Below are positions 23,066 through 23,896 of a DNA stretch of 23,896 nt, piece after piece. The number at the start of each line of letters is the position of its first letter. Positions within the stretch are counted from its first letter, which is position 1. Where the stretch lies: NCBI GenBank assembly GCA_003248395.1, contig QFNA01000034.1, positions 1 through 23,896 of the forward strand, read 5' to 3'. Under the pieces are notes generated by a model. It saw only the letters and a list, made by a program, of their open reading frames with translations, was not told where the DNA came from and did no database searches. The position numbers and the translations under genes were made by a program. The stretch is from Citromicrobium sp. Lineage in GTDB: Bacteria > Pseudomonadota > Alphaproteobacteria > Sphingomonadales > Sphingomonadaceae.

Positions 23066-23809
23066 TCACTGGGCGACGCGGCGGCCGAAACCGCCTGCTG
23101 GACGGTATGCGCCAGCCATCATCGGCTGGGCGTTTGGCGCGGCGAATACGGTACGGCGGAAATTCTTCTCGAGCCGGTCGGCAATATACTTCCAGAGTGC
23201 AGTCACTTCGGCCGCCGAACGGCTGTCGGGATCGACCTCCATCACGGTGCGTCCGTCAATCATCGACGCTGCAAAATCTGTCCGATGGTGCAGGGTGATC
23301 GGCGCGACCGTGCCATGTTGGGACAGGGCAACCGCCGCTTCTGAAGTAATCTTGGCTTTGGGCGTGGCCCCGTTGACGACGAAAATCAGCGGTTTGCCGG
23401 ATCGCTCGCACAAGTCCACCGTCGCACCGACGGCGCGCAGGTCGTGCGGGCTGGGCCGCGTTGGCACCACGATCAGTTCCGCGACCGAAATGACCGACTG
23501 GATTGCCATGGTAATTGCAGGAGGCGTGTCGATCACCGCCAGTTTGAAACCTTGCTGGCGAAGAATCGCGAGATCGCTCGCCAGACGCGCAACCGTGGTT
23601 TGGGCAAACGCGGGCAATTCGGCTTCTCGCTCGTTCCACCAGTCGGCCAATGAGCCTTGCGGATCGATGTCGATAAGCACCACCGGACCCGCACCGGCGC
23701 GCTGCGCCTGAACTGCAAGGTGTCCCGACAGCGTGGTCTTGCCCGACCCACCCTTTTGCGATGCCAATGCCAGTACCCGCAAGGCTTGATCCCCCTGTAT
23801 CGCCTTCAT
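23066..23809 (-). CDS. ParA-family (MinD/ParA) ATPase
   Basis: The 247-residue product is a deviant-Walker ATPase. Walker A is KGGSGKTT (19-26), with the signature Lys19 and Lys24; Walker A' is LIDIDPQGSLADWW (45-58), and Walker B is LAVIDTPP (90-97). VPTRPSPHDLRAVGAT (115-130) and FVVNGATP (143-150) are further family sites. It lacks a long N-terminal DNA-binding domain, so it is a small-type ParA. No parB gene follows; instead a small unknown protein and a SPOR lipoprotein do, so a cargo- or division-site role is as likely as chromosome segregation. I chose the ATG at 23809; a TTG at 23818 would add three residues and no clear ribosome binding site decides. The C-terminal tail (about 225-247) is Gly/Ala/Pro rich. 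Confidence 0.88.
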   Translation of the reverse strand: MKAIQGDQALRVLALASQKGGSGKTTLSGHLAVQAQRAGAGPVVLIDIDPQGSLADWWNEREAELPAFAQTTVARLASDLAILRQQGFKLAVIDTPPAITMAIQSVISVAELIVVPTRPSPHDLRAVGATVDLCERSGKPLIFVVNGATPKAKITSEAAVALSQHGTVAPITLHHRTDFAASMIDGRTVMEVDPDSRSAAEVTALWKYIADRLEKNFRRTVFAAPNAQPMMAGAYRPAGGFGRRVAQ

Positions 23810-23873
23810 CCAGACCAATGCCGCGTCATGCGGCTGTCCTGATTTGCGAAATGTCAGACTACCCCTAATTTTG

Positions 23874-23881
23874 GGTTAACC
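23874..23881. repeat. Short palindrome in the leader of the ParA-like gene
   Basis: GGTTAACC is a perfect 8-bp palindrome about 65 bases upstream of the ParA-like start, beside an AT-rich stretch (CCCTAATTTTGGG, 23863-23875). This spacer probably holds the operon promoter, but no clear -35/-10 pair can be named and the window ends just beyond it. Confidence 0.25.
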
Positions 23882-23896
23882 GGGATAGAGATTGGG

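Noticed and set aside
23820..23834. Hairpin GCCGC/GCGGC just upstream of the ParA-like gene
   Set aside because: Arms of only 5 bp in high-GC DNA are too common to call a functional site.

Overview
The window is compact, high-GC alphaproteobacterial chromosome, most likely from the Sphingomonadales (Erythrobacteraceae or Sphingomonadaceae type). That placement is inferred from protein character: a UPF0262 protein, a CC_3452-family small secreted protein, a Cys-poor 41-residue ribosomal protein L36, a DnaB with an alphaproteobacterial-style insertion, and a pyrB followed by a dihydroorotase-like gene. No stretch over 300 bases lacks a gene. There are no transposases, integrases, CRISPR arrays or rRNA genes, and one tRNA gene, tRNA-Val(CAC).

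Layout. 1-849: the 3' part of a phospholipase D/cardiolipin synthase-family gene, convergent with dnaB (853-2376, minus). 2514-5069: a plus-strand run of UPF0262, a degenerate GH25 lysozyme-like protein, cytidine deaminase and an S66 LD-carboxypeptidase. 5079-6820: a minus-strand overlapping pair, a DUF4136 lipoprotein then an M14 carboxypeptidase. 6948-8890: galE, rpmJ, a terminator and a HAD hydrolase. 8969-10453: a CC_3452 protein divergent from an HxlR-type regulator, with repeated half-sites between them, then a small unknown gene. 10620-12619: a membrane-bound AraC-type regulator divergent from a DUF2306 membrane protein, with a perfect 18-bp palindrome between them. 12738-16722: acetyl-CoA synthetase followed 4 bases later by a TonB-dependent receptor. 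16734-18737 (minus): sppA then tRNA-Val. 18848-21102: pyrB overlapping a dihydroorotase-like gene that lacks catalytic residues. 21161-23809 (minus): a tight set of ParA-like ATPase, a small protein with a possible ribbon-helix-helix end, and a TPR/SPOR lipoprotein.

How they fit together. Most genes are housekeeping: replication, pyrimidine synthesis and salvage, wall recycling, signal peptide degradation, sugar nucleotide metabolism and acetate activation. The parts most worth a second look are the ParA/small-protein/SPOR set, which may link a ParA-type positioning ATPase to septal peptidoglycan; two catalytically degenerate enzymes kept in operons (GH25-like and PyrC-like); and two regulator loci with clear palindromic DNA (HxlR and membrane AraC/DUF2306). 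Nothing here proves a wholly new system. All function calls come from reading motifs, without database searches.
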